Part shown: positions 15,822 to 25,562 of the stretch, one piece after another
How positions within the stretch are numbered: position 1 is the stretch's first letter
Layout of the letters: each line of letters starts with the position of its first letter
Assembly (NCBI RefSeq): GCF_901875635.1
Contig: NZ_CABFMN010000095.1
Coordinates: forward strand, 121,799 to 185,798
Length of the DNA: 64,000 nucleotides
Reading direction: 5' to 3'
From: Xylophilus ampelinus
Lineage (GTDB): Bacteria; Pseudomonadota; Gammaproteobacteria; Burkholderiales; Burkholderiaceae_C
Notes under the pieces: generated by a model
The model's input: only the letters and a program-made list of their open reading frames with translations
Databases searched by the model: none
Told to the model about the DNA's origin: nothing
Position numbers and translations under genes: made by a program

Positions 15822-16220
15822 ATGTCCGAGCAGCAGCACGTCCGTGCGGACGGAACGGTCACCTTCCTTCCGCACCGGCTCAACCGCCATCCCGTTGTGG
15901 TGCGCGGCCTCACCGCTGACGAACTCTGGATTTGCTGCGGCCTGTCCGGCGCCGCCGGCCTGCTGGTCGGCGCGCCGCTGTCCTGGGTGTTCCGCACGAT
16001 CGCGCTGGCGCCGACGTTCGTCGTCCTGGGCGTGGCGCTCGGCGTCTTCATCGGCGGCGGCATCCTGCGCCGCCTCAAGCGTGGGCGTCCCGACACCTGG
16101 CTGTATCGGCAACTGCAATGGCGCATCGCCACGCGCCATCCGCTGATGGCAGGCTGGGTCGGTGGCCATGTGCTGATCTCGCGCTCGGGCTTCTGGTCCA
16201 CCCGCAGGAGCATGCGATGA
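15822..16220 (+). CDS. TIGR03750-family conjugal transfer protein (TraL/VirB3-like)
   Basis: A 132-residue protein. The N-terminus FLPHRLNRHPVVVRGLTADE is the family signature, followed by two hydrophobic helices (about 42-85) and a basic segment LRRLKRGRPDTWLYRQLQWR. It is an inner-membrane component of the secretion channel, similar in place and topology to TraL/VirB3. The start at 15822 was chosen because it directly precedes this signature. Confidence 0.87.
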   Translation: MSEQQHVRADGTVTFLPHRLNRHPVVVRGLTADELWICCGLSGAAGLLVGAPLSWVFRTIALAPTFVVLGVALGVFIGGGILRRLKRGRPDTWLYRQLQWRIATRHPLMAGWVGGHVLISRSGFWSTRRSMR

Positions 16221-16909
16221 GCCGCTTCAAAAACGAGATTACCCATCTGCAGGCGCACATCAAGACCTTGCGCCTGGGCGCGGGCGCGCTGGTCGTCGTC
16301 GCCCTGGTCATGGGCGGCGGCTGGTGGAGCGCGCCGCGCGACCTGACCATCCACGTCCCGCCCGACCTGCGCTCCGGCAGTACCCGCAAGTGGTGGGAAG
16401 TGCCGCCCGAATCGGTCTATGCGTTCACGTTCTACGTGTTCCAGACCCTCAACCGCTGGCCAACCAATGGCGAAGAAGACTACTCGCGCAACCTCCACAC
16501 GCTCTCGCCGTACCTCACCCCGTCCTGCCAGGCCTTCCTGCGGGCGGACTATGACTACCGCCGCTCCACGGGCGAGCTGCGTCAGCGCGTGCGCGGCATC
16601 TACGAGATTCCCGGCCGCGGCTATGGCGACGACCCCACGGCGCGCGTGCGCACCGTGTCCGATCGCGACTGGGTGGTGACGCTGGACATCACGGCGGACG
16701 AGTACTACGGCGCCGAGCAGGTCAAGCGCGCCCTGGTGCGCTATCCGATCAAGGTCACGCGGGTGGACGTCGATCCCGCCCGCAACCCGTTCGGCCTGGC
16801 GCTGGACTGCTACGACGGCGCGCCCCAGCGCATCAGTGCACCGGAGCCGACGCGCCCGGCGCCGAGTGGCCTGTCTCCGCAAGCGCCTCAAGGAGGAAAC
16901 ACCCCATGA
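16217..16909 (+). CDS. TIGR03746-family transfer protein (PFL_4703; VirB8/TraE-like)
   Basis: A 230-residue bitopic inner-membrane protein: a single N-terminal helix (about 20-40), then a periplasmic domain with WEVPPESVYAFTFYVFQTLNRW and later ALVRYPIKVTRVDVDPARNPFG. The layout matches VirB8/TraE scaffold proteins. A Pro-rich tail ends the protein. Overlaps both neighbours by 4 nt. Confidence 0.88.
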   Translation: MSRFKNEITHLQAHIKTLRLGAGALVVVALVMGGGWWSAPRDLTIHVPPDLRSGSTRKWWEVPPESVYAFTFYVFQTLNRWPTNGEEDYSRNLHTLSPYLTPSCQAFLRADYDYRRSTGELRQRVRGIYEIPGRGYGDDPTARVRTVSDRDWVVTLDITADEYYGAEQVKRALVRYPIKVTRVDVDPARNPFGLALDCYDGAPQRISAPEPTRPAPSGLSPQAPQGGNTP

Positions 16910-17817
16910 AGCATCCTGTACTCGCGCTGCTGGGGCTACTGGCCGTGGCCGCGGCACCCGTCGCCCAGGCGGTGGAGATCCTGCGTTGGGAACGCATGCC
17001 ACTGGCAGTGCCGCTGAAGGTCGGTCAGGAACGCATCGTATTCATCGACCGGAACGTGCGCGTGGGCGTGCCCGCAGGCGTGGGCGAGCGCCTGCGCGTG
17101 CAGAGTGCGAGCGGCGCGGTGTACCTGCGTGCCAGCGAGCCGATCGAGCCCACGCGGTTGCAACTGCAGGACGCCGACACGGGCGCGCTGATCCTGCTGG
17201 ACATCGTAGCCGAACCGCCCAAGGACGGGGAAGCCGAGCTGGAGCCGGTGCGCATCGTCGAGGGTGACAGCGCACCGGGACGCTATGGCGAGCAGGCCGA
17301 CAGTGCCGAGGCCCCGGCACGCGCCCAGGGCCAGGCAGGTGCGCGGACCGCGCGGCGCGAAACTCCGGTCCCTGTCGTGCTGACGCGCTTCGCCGCGCAG
17401 AACCTCTACGCACCGCTGCGCACCGTCGAGCCGCTTCCGGGCGTCATGCGGGTCAACCTGCCCCGCGACCTCGACCTGGACACACTGATGCCAACGCTGC
17501 CGGTGCGCGCGGCCGTGCTCGCGTCGTGGCGCCTGGAAGACCAATGGGTGACTGCCGTGCGCCTCACCAACACCGGCGCCGACTGGGTCGCGCTCGACCC
17601 GCGCGTGCTGCAAGGCGATTTCCTCACCGCCACCTTCCAGCACGAGGCGCTGGGCCCGCGCGGCACGCCCGAGGACACGACCGTCCTGTACCTGGTCACG
17701 CGCGGCCGCGGCCTCGCGCAGTCGCTGCTGCCGGCGATTCACCGCTTCGACCCTGCCGTGCATCTGCCGCAGCCGGACGGCGACGAGAACGCCAAGGAGG
17801 CCCGCCATGCGCAGTAA
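16906..17817 (+). CDS. TIGR03749-family transfer protein (PFL_4704; VirB9/TraK-like)
   Basis: A 303-residue exported protein with a signal peptide (cleavage near residue 22, VAQA/VEI). Beta-rich N-terminal part with MPLAVPLKVGQERIVFIDRN; C-terminal part has WVTAVRLTNTGADWVALDPR, typical of TraK-like secretins. It should form part of the outer-membrane core complex with the TIGR03752 and TIGR03751 products. A strong AAGGAGG site lies upstream of the ATG. Confidence 0.88.
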   Translation: MKHPVLALLGLLAVAAAPVAQAVEILRWERMPLAVPLKVGQERIVFIDRNVRVGVPAGVGERLRVQSASGAVYLRASEPIEPTRLQLQDADTGALILLDIVAEPPKDGEAELEPVRIVEGDSAPGRYGEQADSAEAPARAQGQAGARTARRETPVPVVLTRFAAQNLYAPLRTVEPLPGVMRVNLPRDLDLDTLMPTLPVRAAVLASWRLEDQWVTAVRLTNTGADWVALDPRVLQGDFLTATFQHEALGPRGTPEDTTVLYLVTRGRGLAQSLLPAIHRFDPAVHLPQPDGDENAKEARHAQ

Positions 17818-19225
17818 CGGCCTGCTCAAGTGGCTGATGATCCCTGTCGCCATCCTGGTGCTGTTCGCCGGTATCCGGCTGTTCTCGGGTGGAGGCGGCA
17901 CGGCGCCACCCGCGGCGGACAACGGCGCCCAGCTCACGCCCGAGGAAATGAAGGCGCTGGGCATCGAAGGCGACACCCCGCGCGACACCGTGGCGACGCT
18001 CGTTGCCCAAGTGAAGCAGTTGCGCACCGAGCTTCAGACCGCGCTCTCGGACAACAAGTCGCAGCGTGAAGAGAACCAGCGGCTGCGCCAGCGCGAGAAC
18101 TCCATCGACCAGCGCATCAACTCGGCGCTCGAATCCGAGCGGTCCAACCTGCGCCGCGACCAAGAGCAGGCGGCCAGCGCGCGCCAGCAGACCGAAGGGC
18201 TGCTCGCCGACCTGCAGCGGCGCCTGGACAGCATCGGCGGGCGCGGCGGCGGCCATGCGGACCTGCCCGTGGGCCTGGGGCTGCAGGGCGGCGACGAGGC
18301 CGGCATGGAGGGCGGCGTGCGGTGGGTCGAGCCGGACGACGCAAAGCCCGCCGAGGGGCGCAACGGGGGGCGTGGCGCGAGCGGCGGCATGAGCTTCCCC
18401 ACGAGCTTCGGCCCGGCCCAGAGCACGCTCTTAACCACCACTGAAACCGTGGCCAACGCGGGCGCCCGCGCCGCCGGGGTCAAGAGTGCCAAGCCGGTCT
18501 ATACCGTGCCGACCAACTCGACGCTGATGGGATCGGTGGCGATGACGGCCCTGATCGGCCGCGTGCCGATCGACGGCACGGTCAACGATCCCTATCCGTT
18601 CAAAGTTCTGGTCGGGCCGGACAACCTGACCGCCAATGGCATCGACATTCCCGACGTGGCCGGCGCCGTTTTCAGCGGCACCGCCTCGGGCGACTGGACG
18701 CTCTCGTGCGTGCGCGGTCAGGTGCGCAGCATCACGTTCGTCTTCAACGACGGCACGATTCGCACGATCCCCGAAGACCGCGAGGGCAACCAGCAGAACA
18801 ACCAACAGCGCGACGGCTTGGGCTGGATCAGCGATCCCCACGGCATTCCTTGCGTCAGCGGCGAGCGGCGCAGCAACGCCCAGCAATACCTCGGCTCGCA
18901 GGCCCTAATCACCGCGGCCGGTGCCGGTGTGGCCTCGCTCATCGAGAGTGACAGCGGCCGCATGTCCTATGTCGGCTCGGACGGCTCCATCGGCACCGTG
19001 GGCATCACCGGCCAAGAAGCGGTCGGCCAGATTCTCGCGGGCGGTGTCCGGGACATGTCGGCCTGGGTCAACAAGCTCTACGGCCAAGCCTTCGCCGCCG
19101 TCTATGTCCAACCCGGCGCCAAGGTTGCCGTCCACCTCGAAAAGCCGCTCGCCATCGACTTCGATCCCGAAGGCCGCAAGGTCGATCACCGCGCAGGAGA
19201 AAGCCATGCCCTTGAACTTGACTAA
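17807..19225 (+). CDS. TIGR03752-family transfer protein (PFL_4705; VirB10/TraB-like)
   Basis: A 472-residue protein with one N-terminal membrane helix (about 8-27), a long coiled coil (about 60-145, rich in QLRTELQTALSDNKSQREEN-type heptads), a flexible Gly/Pro region, and a beta-barrel TraB domain (YTVPTNSTLMGSVAMTALIG to about 410). It bridges inner and outer membranes as in VirB10/TraB. It overlaps the previous gene by 11 nt and the lipoprotein gene by 20 nt. Confidence 0.9.
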   Translation: MRSNGLLKWLMIPVAILVLFAGIRLFSGGGGTAPPAADNGAQLTPEEMKALGIEGDTPRDTVATLVAQVKQLRTELQTALSDNKSQREENQRLRQRENSIDQRINSALESERSNLRRDQEQAASARQQTEGLLADLQRRLDSIGGRGGGHADLPVGLGLQGGDEAGMEGGVRWVEPDDAKPAEGRNGGRGASGGMSFPTSFGPAQSTLLTTTETVANAGARAAGVKSAKPVYTVPTNSTLMGSVAMTALIGRVPIDGTVNDPYPFKVLVGPDNLTANGIDIPDVAGAVFSGTASGDWTLSCVRGQVRSITFVFNDGTIRTIPEDREGNQQNNQQRDGLGWISDPHGIPCVSGERRSNAQQYLGSQALITAAGAGVASLIESDSGRMSYVGSDGSIGTVGITGQEAVGQILAGGVRDMSAWVNKLYGQAFAAVYVQPGAKVAVHLEKPLAIDFDPEGRKVDHRAGESHALELD

Positions 19226-19655
19226 CCTGGCCCGTGGCCTAGCACTGGCCCTCGCCGTCGCGGTGCTCGCCGGCTGCGCCACCAGCAAGGAAAAGCTGTT
19301 GACCCACGGTGACCGCACGATGATGGACATCTGGCAGCAGGAGGCCGGCGACGGCGGTGGCGCAGCCGGACGGAATGCCGGTCGCCAACTGCTCGATGCG
19401 CGCCAGAGCCTGCGTCGGCCGCTGACCGACGCCGACATGCAGGCCGCGCCTGCCGAGCAGATGCGCTATACGCGCACCGCCCGCAACGAGGTTCATCGCC
19501 AGTTCCAGCGCCTGCCCAATCCCGATCTCGTGATGTACGTGTACCCGCACCTGGCCGGCACCGATCCCGTGCCGGTGCCGGGCTACACGACCGTCTTCCC
19601 GCTGTACCAGCGCATTCAGTACGCGATGCCGGGCGAGCGCGTGGAGGACTACTGA
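19206..19655 (+). CDS. TIGR03751-family conjugative lipoprotein (TraV/VirB7-like)
   Basis: A 149-residue lipoprotein with lipobox LAGCATS (Cys near residue 23). The C-terminal segment LPNPDLVMYVYPHLAGTDPV and PVPGYTTVFPLYQR is the family signature. It is an outer-membrane partner of the core complex. The ATG at 19206 lies within the end of the preceding gene; the stop overlaps the VirB4-like start as TGATG. Confidence 0.88.
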   Translation: MPLNLTNLARGLALALAVAVLAGCATSKEKLLTHGDRTMMDIWQQEAGDGGGAAGRNAGRQLLDARQSLRRPLTDADMQAAPAEQMRYTRTARNEVHRQFQRLPNPDLVMYVYPHLAGTDPVPVPGYTTVFPLYQRIQYAMPGERVEDY

Positions 19656-22537
19656 TGCGGTGGAAACTTCCCTGGTCGAAGCTGACGGGCGCCAGCATCA
19701 GCGGCCCGGCTGGCGATGAGCAGCCGGACGGCTGGCAGCGCCACGTTGATGCCCTGCAGCAGGTCGGCATCCCCGAACCCGGCGCCCCGGTGCAGGGCCG
19801 CAGGCCGGCGACCGTGGCCGAGGAGCAGGCGCTGTACGACGTCGCCCCGTCCTTCGTGGAACTGCTGCCCTGGGTGGAGTTCTTGCCCGAGTCTAAGGCG
19901 ATGCTGTTGGAGGACGGTCAATCCGTGGCCGCCTTCTTCGAGCTGGTGCCGCTGGGCACCGAGGGCCGGGAGCCTGGCTGGCTCGCGCATGCCCGCGACG
20001 CCTTGGAAAACGCGCTTCAGGACAGTTTCGATGAACTGGACGAGAACCCGTGGGTGCTCCAGCTCTATGCCCAGGACGAACCGAGCTTCGACCAGTACAT
20101 GCAGACCTTGCGCGATTACGTGCAGTCACGTGCGCGCGGTTCGGCGTTCACCGAGTTCTACCTGCGCTTCTTCGGCCACCACCTGCGCGCTGTGGCCAAG
20201 CCCGGCGGCCTGTTCGAGGACACGGTGGTCACGCGGCTGCGCTGGCGCGGCCAGACGCGGCGCGTGCGCATGGTGGTGTACCGCCGCGCGAGCGGTCAGG
20301 GACAGGCAAACCGCCGCGGCCAGACACCCGAGCAGATGCTGGGCATCGTTTGCGATCGCCTGTGCGGCGGGCTGGCGAATGCCGGCATCCAGGCCCGGCG
20401 CATGGTTGCAGCGGACGTTCACGACTGGCTGCTGCGATGGTTCAACCCGCGCCCCACGCTGCTCGGTCCTGGGGCGGAGGACCGGGAGCGCTTCTACTCG
20501 CTGGCGCGCTACCCGGACGAGACCGAGGCCGGCGAGATCGAGTTGGCGAGCGGGCGGGATTTCAGCCAGCGGTTGTTCTTCGGGCAGCCGCGCTCGGACG
20601 TGGCGCAAGGGGCCTGGTACTTCGACGGCATGCCGCACCGCGTGCTGATCACCGACCGGCTGCGCATGCCGCCCGGCACCGGGCACCTGACCGGCGAGAC
20701 CCGCAAGGGGGACGCGATCAACACGCTGTTCGACCAGATGCCCGAGGACACCTTGATGTGTCTCACGATGGTCGCCACGCCGCAGGATGTCCTGGAATCG
20801 GATCTGAACCACCTGGCGAAGAAGGCCGTGGGCGAGACGCTGGCGTCGGAGCAGACCCTCAAGGACGTGCACGAGGCCCGCTCCCTGATCGGCAGCGCGC
20901 ACAAGCTCTACCGGGGCACGCTGGCGTTCTACCTGCGCGGGCGCGACGAGGCGGAACTGGATCGGCGCGGCCTGGACCTGGCGAACGTCATGCTCAACGC
21001 CGGCTTGCAGCCGGTGCGCGAGGACGACGAGGTGGCGCCGCTCAACAGCTACCTGCGCTGGCTGCCGTGCTGCTACAACCCCGGCAAGGATCGGCGCCGC
21101 TGGTACACGCAGCTGATGTTCGCCCAGCACGCGGCGAACCTGTCGCCGGTGTGGGGCCGCGCCCAGGGCACGGGGCACCCCGGCATCACGATGTTCAATC
21201 GCGGAGGCGGCCCGATTACGTTCGACCCCTTGAACAGGTTGGATCGGCAGATGAATGCCCATCTGTTTCTGTTTGGCCCTACGGGCTCGGGCAAGTCCGC
21301 CACGCTCAACAACCTGCTGAACCAGGTGACGGCCATCTACCGGCCGCGGCTTTTCATCGTGGAAGCCGGCAACAGCTTCGGCCTGTTCAGCGACTTCGCG
21401 CGGCGCCTGGGCCTGACCGTGAACCGGGTCAAGCTGGCCCCCGGATCGGGCATCAGCCTGGCGCCGTTCGCCGACGCACGCCGGCTGATCGAAACGCCCA
21501 GCGACGTGCAGACGCTCGATGCCGATGCCCTGGACGAAGACCTGCCACCGGATGCCTCGGCCATGGAGGCGGATGAGCAGCGCGACGTGCTCGGCGAACT
21601 GGAGATCACGGCACGGCTGATGATCACGGGCGGCGAAGACAAGGAAGAAGCGCGGATGACGCGGGCCGACCGCTCGCTGATCCGCCAGTGCATCCTCGAC
21701 GCCGCCGAACATTGCGTGGCGGAGAAGCGCACCGTGCTCACGCGCGATGTGCGCAATGCACTGCGCACCCGTGGCCAGGACCCGACGTTGCCCGAGATGC
21801 GCCGTGCGCGGCTGCTGGAGATGGCGGACGCGATGGACATGTTCTGCCAAGGCACGGACGGCGAGATGTTCGACCGCGACGGCACGCCGTGGCCCGAGGC
21901 CGACATCACGCTGGTCGATCTGGCGACCTATGCCCGCGAGGGCTACAACGCGCAGCTCTCCATCGCCTACATCAGCCTGATCAGCACGGTGAACAACATC
22001 GCCGAGCGCGACCAGTACCTGGGACGGCCGATCGTCAACGTGACCGACGAAGGTCACATCATCACCAAGAACCCGCTGCTCGCGCCCTATGTCGTGAAAA
22101 TTACAAAAATGTGGCGCAAGTTGGGCGCCTGGTTCTGGCTGGCGACGCAGAACATCGACGACCTGCCACGTGCAGCGGAGCCGATGCTCAACATGATCGA
22201 GTGGTGGGTGTGCCTGTCGATGCCGCCGGACGAGGTGGAGAAGATCGCGCGCTTCCGCGAACTCTCGCCGGCGCAGAAGGCGCTGATGCTCTCCGCACGC
22301 AAGGAAGCGGGCAAGTTCACCGAGGGCGTCATCCTCTCCAAGAGCATGGAAGTGCTGTTCCGCGCCGTGCCGCCAAGTCTCTACCTCGCGCTCGCGCAAA
22401 CCGAGCCCGAGGAGAAGGCAGAACGCTACCAGCTCATGCAGCAGCACGGCGTCAGCGAGCTGGATGCCGCCTTCAAGGTGGCTGAGAAGATCGACCGGGC
22501 ACGTGGCATCGAGTCGCCGACCCTGGACCTGCCCTGA
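19655..22537 (+). CDS. Conjugative transfer ATPase, VirB4/TraC-like (TIGR03744, PFL_4706)
   Basis: A 960-residue cytoplasmic ATPase that powers pilus assembly and substrate secretion. The N-terminal TraC domain is followed by Walker A GPTGSGKSATLNN near residue 540 and Walker B-like IVNVTDEGHIITKNP near 800, then an arginine-containing motif and C-terminal helices ending IDRARGIESPTLDLP. The length is normal for the family. It is the largest transfer gene in this block. Confidence 0.94.
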   Translation: MRWKLPWSKLTGASISGPAGDEQPDGWQRHVDALQQVGIPEPGAPVQGRRPATVAEEQALYDVAPSFVELLPWVEFLPESKAMLLEDGQSVAAFFELVPLGTEGREPGWLAHARDALENALQDSFDELDENPWVLQLYAQDEPSFDQYMQTLRDYVQSRARGSAFTEFYLRFFGHHLRAVAKPGGLFEDTVVTRLRWRGQTRRVRMVVYRRASGQGQANRRGQTPEQMLGIVCDRLCGGLANAGIQARRMVAADVHDWLLRWFNPRPTLLGPGAEDRERFYSLARYPDETEAGEIELASGRDFSQRLFFGQPRSDVAQGAWYFDGMPHRVLITDRLRMPPGTGHLTGETRKGDAINTLFDQMPEDTLMCLTMVATPQDVLESDLNHLAKKAVGETLASEQTLKDVHEARSLIGSAHKLYRGTLAFYLRGRDEAELDRRGLDLANVMLNAGLQPVREDDEVAPLNSYLRWLPCCYNPGKDRRRWYTQLMFAQHAANLSPVWGRAQGTGHPGITMFNRGGGPITFDPLNRLDRQMNAHLFLFGPTGSGKSATLNNLLNQVTAIYRPRLFIVEAGNSFGLFSDFARRLGLTVNRVKLAPGSGISLAPFADARRLIETPSDVQTLDADALDEDLPPDASAMEADEQRDVLGELEITARLMITGGEDKEEARMTRADRSLIRQCILDAAEHCVAEKRTVLTRDVRNALRTRGQDPTLPEMRRARLLEMADAMDMFCQGTDGEMFDRDGTPWPEADITLVDLATYAREGYNAQLSIAYISLISTVNNIAERDQYLGRPIVNVTDEGHIITKNPLLAPYVVKITKMWRKLGAWFWLATQNIDDLPRAAEPMLNMIEWWVCLSMPPDEVEKIARFRELSPAQKALMLSARKEAGKFTEGVILSKSMEVLFRAVPPSLYLALAQTEPEEKAERYQLMQQHGVSELDAAFKVAEKIDRARGIESPTLDLP

Positions 22538-22561
22538 ATCTGCCGTACACCGGAGAACGCC

Positions 22562-23329
22562 TTGGAACAGAAACGTCCTTCCATTCCGATGCAGGTGCAG
22601 GCGTTCCGCCGTCGGCACTGGCGGCCCAGCTGGCCTTGGACAGTGGCCGCAGCGCTGGTTGCACTGCTGCTGATCTGGCTCGTGTCCCGTTGGCCCGGGC
22701 AGTCCACGCCTCAGACTTCAGCGCCAGTCAGCGAGACGCAGGTGGCTGGGCCTCCGTGGCAGATGGGCAATCCGGAAGGACGCTTCACGCTGACGCTCTA
22801 CGCGGACCTCGAATGCCCGTTCTGCCGGTCCTATTTCCCAGTGCTCAAGCGTTGGGTGGCCGGCAATGCGGACGTGGCCTTGCAATGGCATCACCTCCCG
22901 TTGGCAGCGCATGAGCCGGCCGCGTCCGCGGAAGCGCGCCTGGCGGAATGCGCGGGCCAAGCCAGCGGTCATGCCGCCTTCTGGCAGGCCGTCGAGTGGG
23001 TATATGCCCACACGCGCAGCGACGGTCAGGGCTTGCCCGAGGACCTGCGCTACCCCGACCTTACGCCACCCATCGAGCAGTGCATCGCGAGCGAGCGGCC
23101 CGACGCGGCGATTCGCGCCCAAACTGCGGAAGCCACGAGCAGCGGCGTGACCGCCACGCCGTCGCTGCGGCTGCACGATCGCGAAACCGGCAAGGCGATC
23201 CTGCTGCAGGGTCCGATCGAGGGCGATGCCTTGCTGTCGGCCATGGACATGCTCGCGGCCGGCGATCCCGCCGCCACACCTACTACATCGGAAATGCCTG
23301 CCGACGTCGTCGGCGACATGCCCAGGTAG
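22562..23329 (+). CDS. Membrane-anchored DsbA-like thiol oxidoreductase
   Basis: A 255-residue protein with an N-terminal membrane anchor (about 25-42) and a thioredoxin-fold domain with active site CPFC at 85-88 (YADLECPFCRSYFP). A cis-Pro loop is visible (GVTATPSLRL). It probably forms or shuffles disulfides in the Cys-rich transfer proteins encoded downstream. The TTG start at 22562 is preferred because GGAGA lies 5-9 nt upstream; an ATG at 22589 is possible. Confidence 0.85.
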   Translation: MEQKRPSIPMQVQAFRRRHWRPSWPWTVAAALVALLLIWLVSRWPGQSTPQTSAPVSETQVAGPPWQMGNPEGRFTLTLYADLECPFCRSYFPVLKRWVAGNADVALQWHHLPLAAHEPAASAEARLAECAGQASGHAAFWQAVEWVYAHTRSDGQGLPEDLRYPDLTPPIEQCIASERPDAAIRAQTAEATSSGVTATPSLRLHDRETGKAILLQGPIEGDALLSAMDMLAAGDPAATPTTSEMPADVVGDMPR

Positions 23330-23504
23330 CCCCGGTCTTCAAGGCTACGGCGCAGTCCACTGCGCTGACCGAAACCCGTTCGCCTCGCATCCTGGCCGCG
23401 AACGATCACCGCTGCCGCGGTGATGGATGCACCTTGTTCGTTCCCCAGGAGGGCTTGCCCTCCCAGGGCGCGCGCCCTCCGATCTCACCGTCTGGAGGTT
23501 CGCC

Positions 23505-23999
23505 ATGTCTTTCGTCGTCAATGACTCCTGCCTGGAGTCGCTTTCCGCCATCGCTGCCCAACACGAGGACTGGATCATCCAGCAAGCCATCGTGCTGCTG
23601 GAGAGACGGATTTTCAAAGCTGGGCCGTGCCTCAGCCGACCGGCCGCTGTGCGGGACTACCTGCGTCTGAAACTGGTCGCCGAGCCCAATGAGATATTCG
23701 CCGCTGTGTTCCTGGACAGCATGCACCAGGTGCTGGCCTACGAGCCGTTGTTCAGGGGCACGATCAACTCGACTTCGGTCTATCCGCGTGTCGTCGTACA
23801 GCGTGTGCTGGAGTTGAATGCCGCCGCGGTGGTCTTCGCCCACCAGCACCCCTCGGGTATCACCGAGCCGTCAAGCGCGGATCGCATGCTGACCCAGCAA
23901 CTGCAAGCCGCACTCGCGCTCATCGATGTGCGGGTACTGGATCACATCATCATCGGCCAGGGTGCCCCGTTCTCCTTTGCGGAGTCCGGCCTGCTGTAA
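23505..23999 (+). CDS. radC: RadC-like JAB/MPN-domain protein
   Basis: A 164-residue protein with the JAMM-type motif HQHPSG (His113, His115) followed by PSSAD (Ser and Asp126) and an upstream Glu-containing strand. RadC-like proteins are common passengers of ICEs and defence islands; their biochemical role remains uncertain despite the name. The start at 23505 follows TGGAGG. It interrupts the transfer operon and is followed directly by a strong terminator, so it seems to end the transcript that begins upstream. Confidence 0.87.
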   Translation: MSFVVNDSCLESLSAIAAQHEDWIIQQAIVLLERRIFKAGPCLSRPAAVRDYLRLKLVAEPNEIFAAVFLDSMHQVLAYEPLFRGTINSTSVYPRVVVQRVLELNAAAVVFAHQHPSGITEPSSADRMLTQQLQAALALIDVRVLDHIIIGQGAPFSFAESGLL

Positions 24000-24024
24000 A
24001 GGTTGCACTGCTTCGTTGATCAGC

Positions 24025-24049
24025 GCGGAGGCTTCGGCCTCCGCTTTTT
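24025..24049 (+). terminator. Rho-independent terminator after radC
   Basis: A perfect 8-bp stem (GCGGAGGC / GCCTCCGC) with a TTCG tetraloop is followed by five T residues. This is the clearest intrinsic terminator in the window. The region from here to 24162 holds no gene. Confidence 0.9.
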
Positions 24050-24162
24050 CTTCGTGGCGACACAAGCAGCTATGCGGGGTGGCCGCGATGCGCATTGTTT
24101 GTTGGGCCCGCATGGGGTTCGGCGTTTGACTATGGCCCTGATCAACTTCCGGGGCGCATGAC

Positions 24163-24609
24163 ATGCCAGCAGCTTTTATCCGGTTCGCACCAAGCTGGCG
24201 AACCCTTGGCCTGGCCGTAGCGCTGCCGGTGTCTCTGGCGGTGTTCAGCCCGGCCACCTTCGCCGCCGACGTGGTGGTCGTCACCGACAGCCGCCACCCG
24301 GTCAAGACCATGGGTGGCGAGCGACTGATCGAGTTGGACGAAACGCCCCGGATGGAGGCCGAGCTTTCCGCGAATCTTCCAGCCGACCCTGAGCGGGCAG
24401 CAGCCATCGTCCGGCAAGGCCTGAACCAGGGAGGCGCCGACCTTCAGCGCCGCATCGCGATGGCCTACCAAGGCGTGACCGACGCATGGAGTTTGGGTGT
24501 CACGACCATCCCGGCCGTGGTGGTGGACCAGCGCTATGTGGTCTATGGCGAGCCGGACGTCGCCCGCGCCATCGCGCGCATCGAGCAGCACCGGAGGGCG
24601 CAGCCATGA
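24163..24609 (+). CDS. TIGR03757-family ICE protein (PFL_4709)
   Basis: A 148-residue exported protein with a signal peptide (cleavage ATFAA/DVV, about 35). The conserved segment VVVVTDSRHPV and the C-terminal GVTTIPAVVVDQRYVVYGEPDV give a thioredoxin-like TrbC/TraW pattern without a CxxC. It begins the last transfer block, which would need its own promoter because of the terminator just upstream. Confidence 0.87.
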   Translation: MPAAFIRFAPSWRTLGLAVALPVSLAVFSPATFAADVVVVTDSRHPVKTMGGERLIELDETPRMEAELSANLPADPERAAAIVRQGLNQGGADLQRRIAMAYQGVTDAWSLGVTTIPAVVVDQRYVVYGEPDVARAIARIEQHRRAQP

Positions 24610-25553
24610 CGCGCCCATTCGATCTGCTGCGCCGCCTGCGCGTGCCCGTGGCCTCGCTGCTGCTGGCCACCGCCACAGGCAGCTACGCCTTGAACACCGC
24701 CACGATCGTCTCGTCCGTCATGTCGCCGGACTGCCTGGAGTACCGGGTGGTGGGCATCTGCTACTGGCTGTACTGCACCTATGGCGGCTGCTCGGTGCGC
24801 ACGTCGGTCAAGGTCAGGCACTACGTGCCCGATGCGGTCGTCTCCAGCTACAGCAACACCGGCGAGAACCCCTGGGTCGAGGTGCAGGCGATGAGCACGC
24901 CCAATCCCTCCGCACAGGCCGGCGGCGATGGGACCACTAACGAAGACCACGAAAACAACCTCGCCAAATTCAAGAACAGCGATGTCATCGGCCATCCTGG
25001 CGGGGAGGTGTTCAACCAGTTCGCGTCGTCGTCGGGCTATTTCTGCCAGGGCGCGGGCACGGCCTTCATGCCGTATCTGCTCAGCACCCTGGACACGCTG
25101 GCCTGGCGCTACAACGTGCCTGAAATGGCCTACCCGGAGGCGTTGATTCCGGGCATGCGCGAGGTCGGTGCGCGCACCACGATGAATCTCTGGGGAAACG
25201 TCTATCCGCGCGGCGGCTTCCTGCACCAGACCGACGACCACAAATCCGGGGCAGTGGTGGCCCAGCGCGCGGGCGATGTCGTCACGCGCCGCGGGCAGAT
25301 CCACGTGTACCAGCCGCTGCTTGCCAACGCCCGCGACGGCTACTGGCCGGCCGGCGCGCTGATGGAGGGTGATGCCTCTACGGGCAAGTGGCAGGAGCTG
25401 ACGCCGCGCCTGTCCAACACCTGCGTGGTGTTCCCGCACAGCGGCACGCTGACCCAGGCCCAGCAAGGCGACTACGCCTGGGCGCTGTGGCGTCCCTATG
25501 CGTGCTGCGAACGCCGCGGGCAGGTGTTCCTGGGCAGCGTCGATTTCCTCTGA
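24606..25553 (+). CDS. TIGR03756-family ICE protein (PFL_4710; TraU-like)
   Basis: A 315-residue exported protein with signal peptide ending near residue 28. It is rich in paired cysteines (CLEYRVVGICYWLYCTYGGC near 40-62, and CC near 303), as in TraU, which depends on disulfide formation. This explains the DsbA-like gene nearby. Starts within the previous stop (ATGA). Confidence 0.88.
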   Translation: MTRPFDLLRRLRVPVASLLLATATGSYALNTATIVSSVMSPDCLEYRVVGICYWLYCTYGGCSVRTSVKVRHYVPDAVVSSYSNTGENPWVEVQAMSTPNPSAQAGGDGTTNEDHENNLAKFKNSDVIGHPGGEVFNQFASSSGYFCQGAGTAFMPYLLSTLDTLAWRYNVPEMAYPEALIPGMREVGARTTMNLWGNVYPRGGFLHQTDDHKSGAVVAQRAGDVVTRRGQIHVYQPLLANARDGYWPAGALMEGDASTGKWQELTPRLSNTCVVFPHSGTLTQAQQGDYAWALWRPYACCERRGQVFLGSVDFL

Positions 25554-25562
25554 GGTGCCACG

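Noticed and set aside
20126..22618. An 830-codon open frame antisense to the VirB4-like gene
   Set aside because: High-GC codon bias leaves long open frames on the opposite strand; its translation has no recognisable domain and the plus frame is a complete ATPase.
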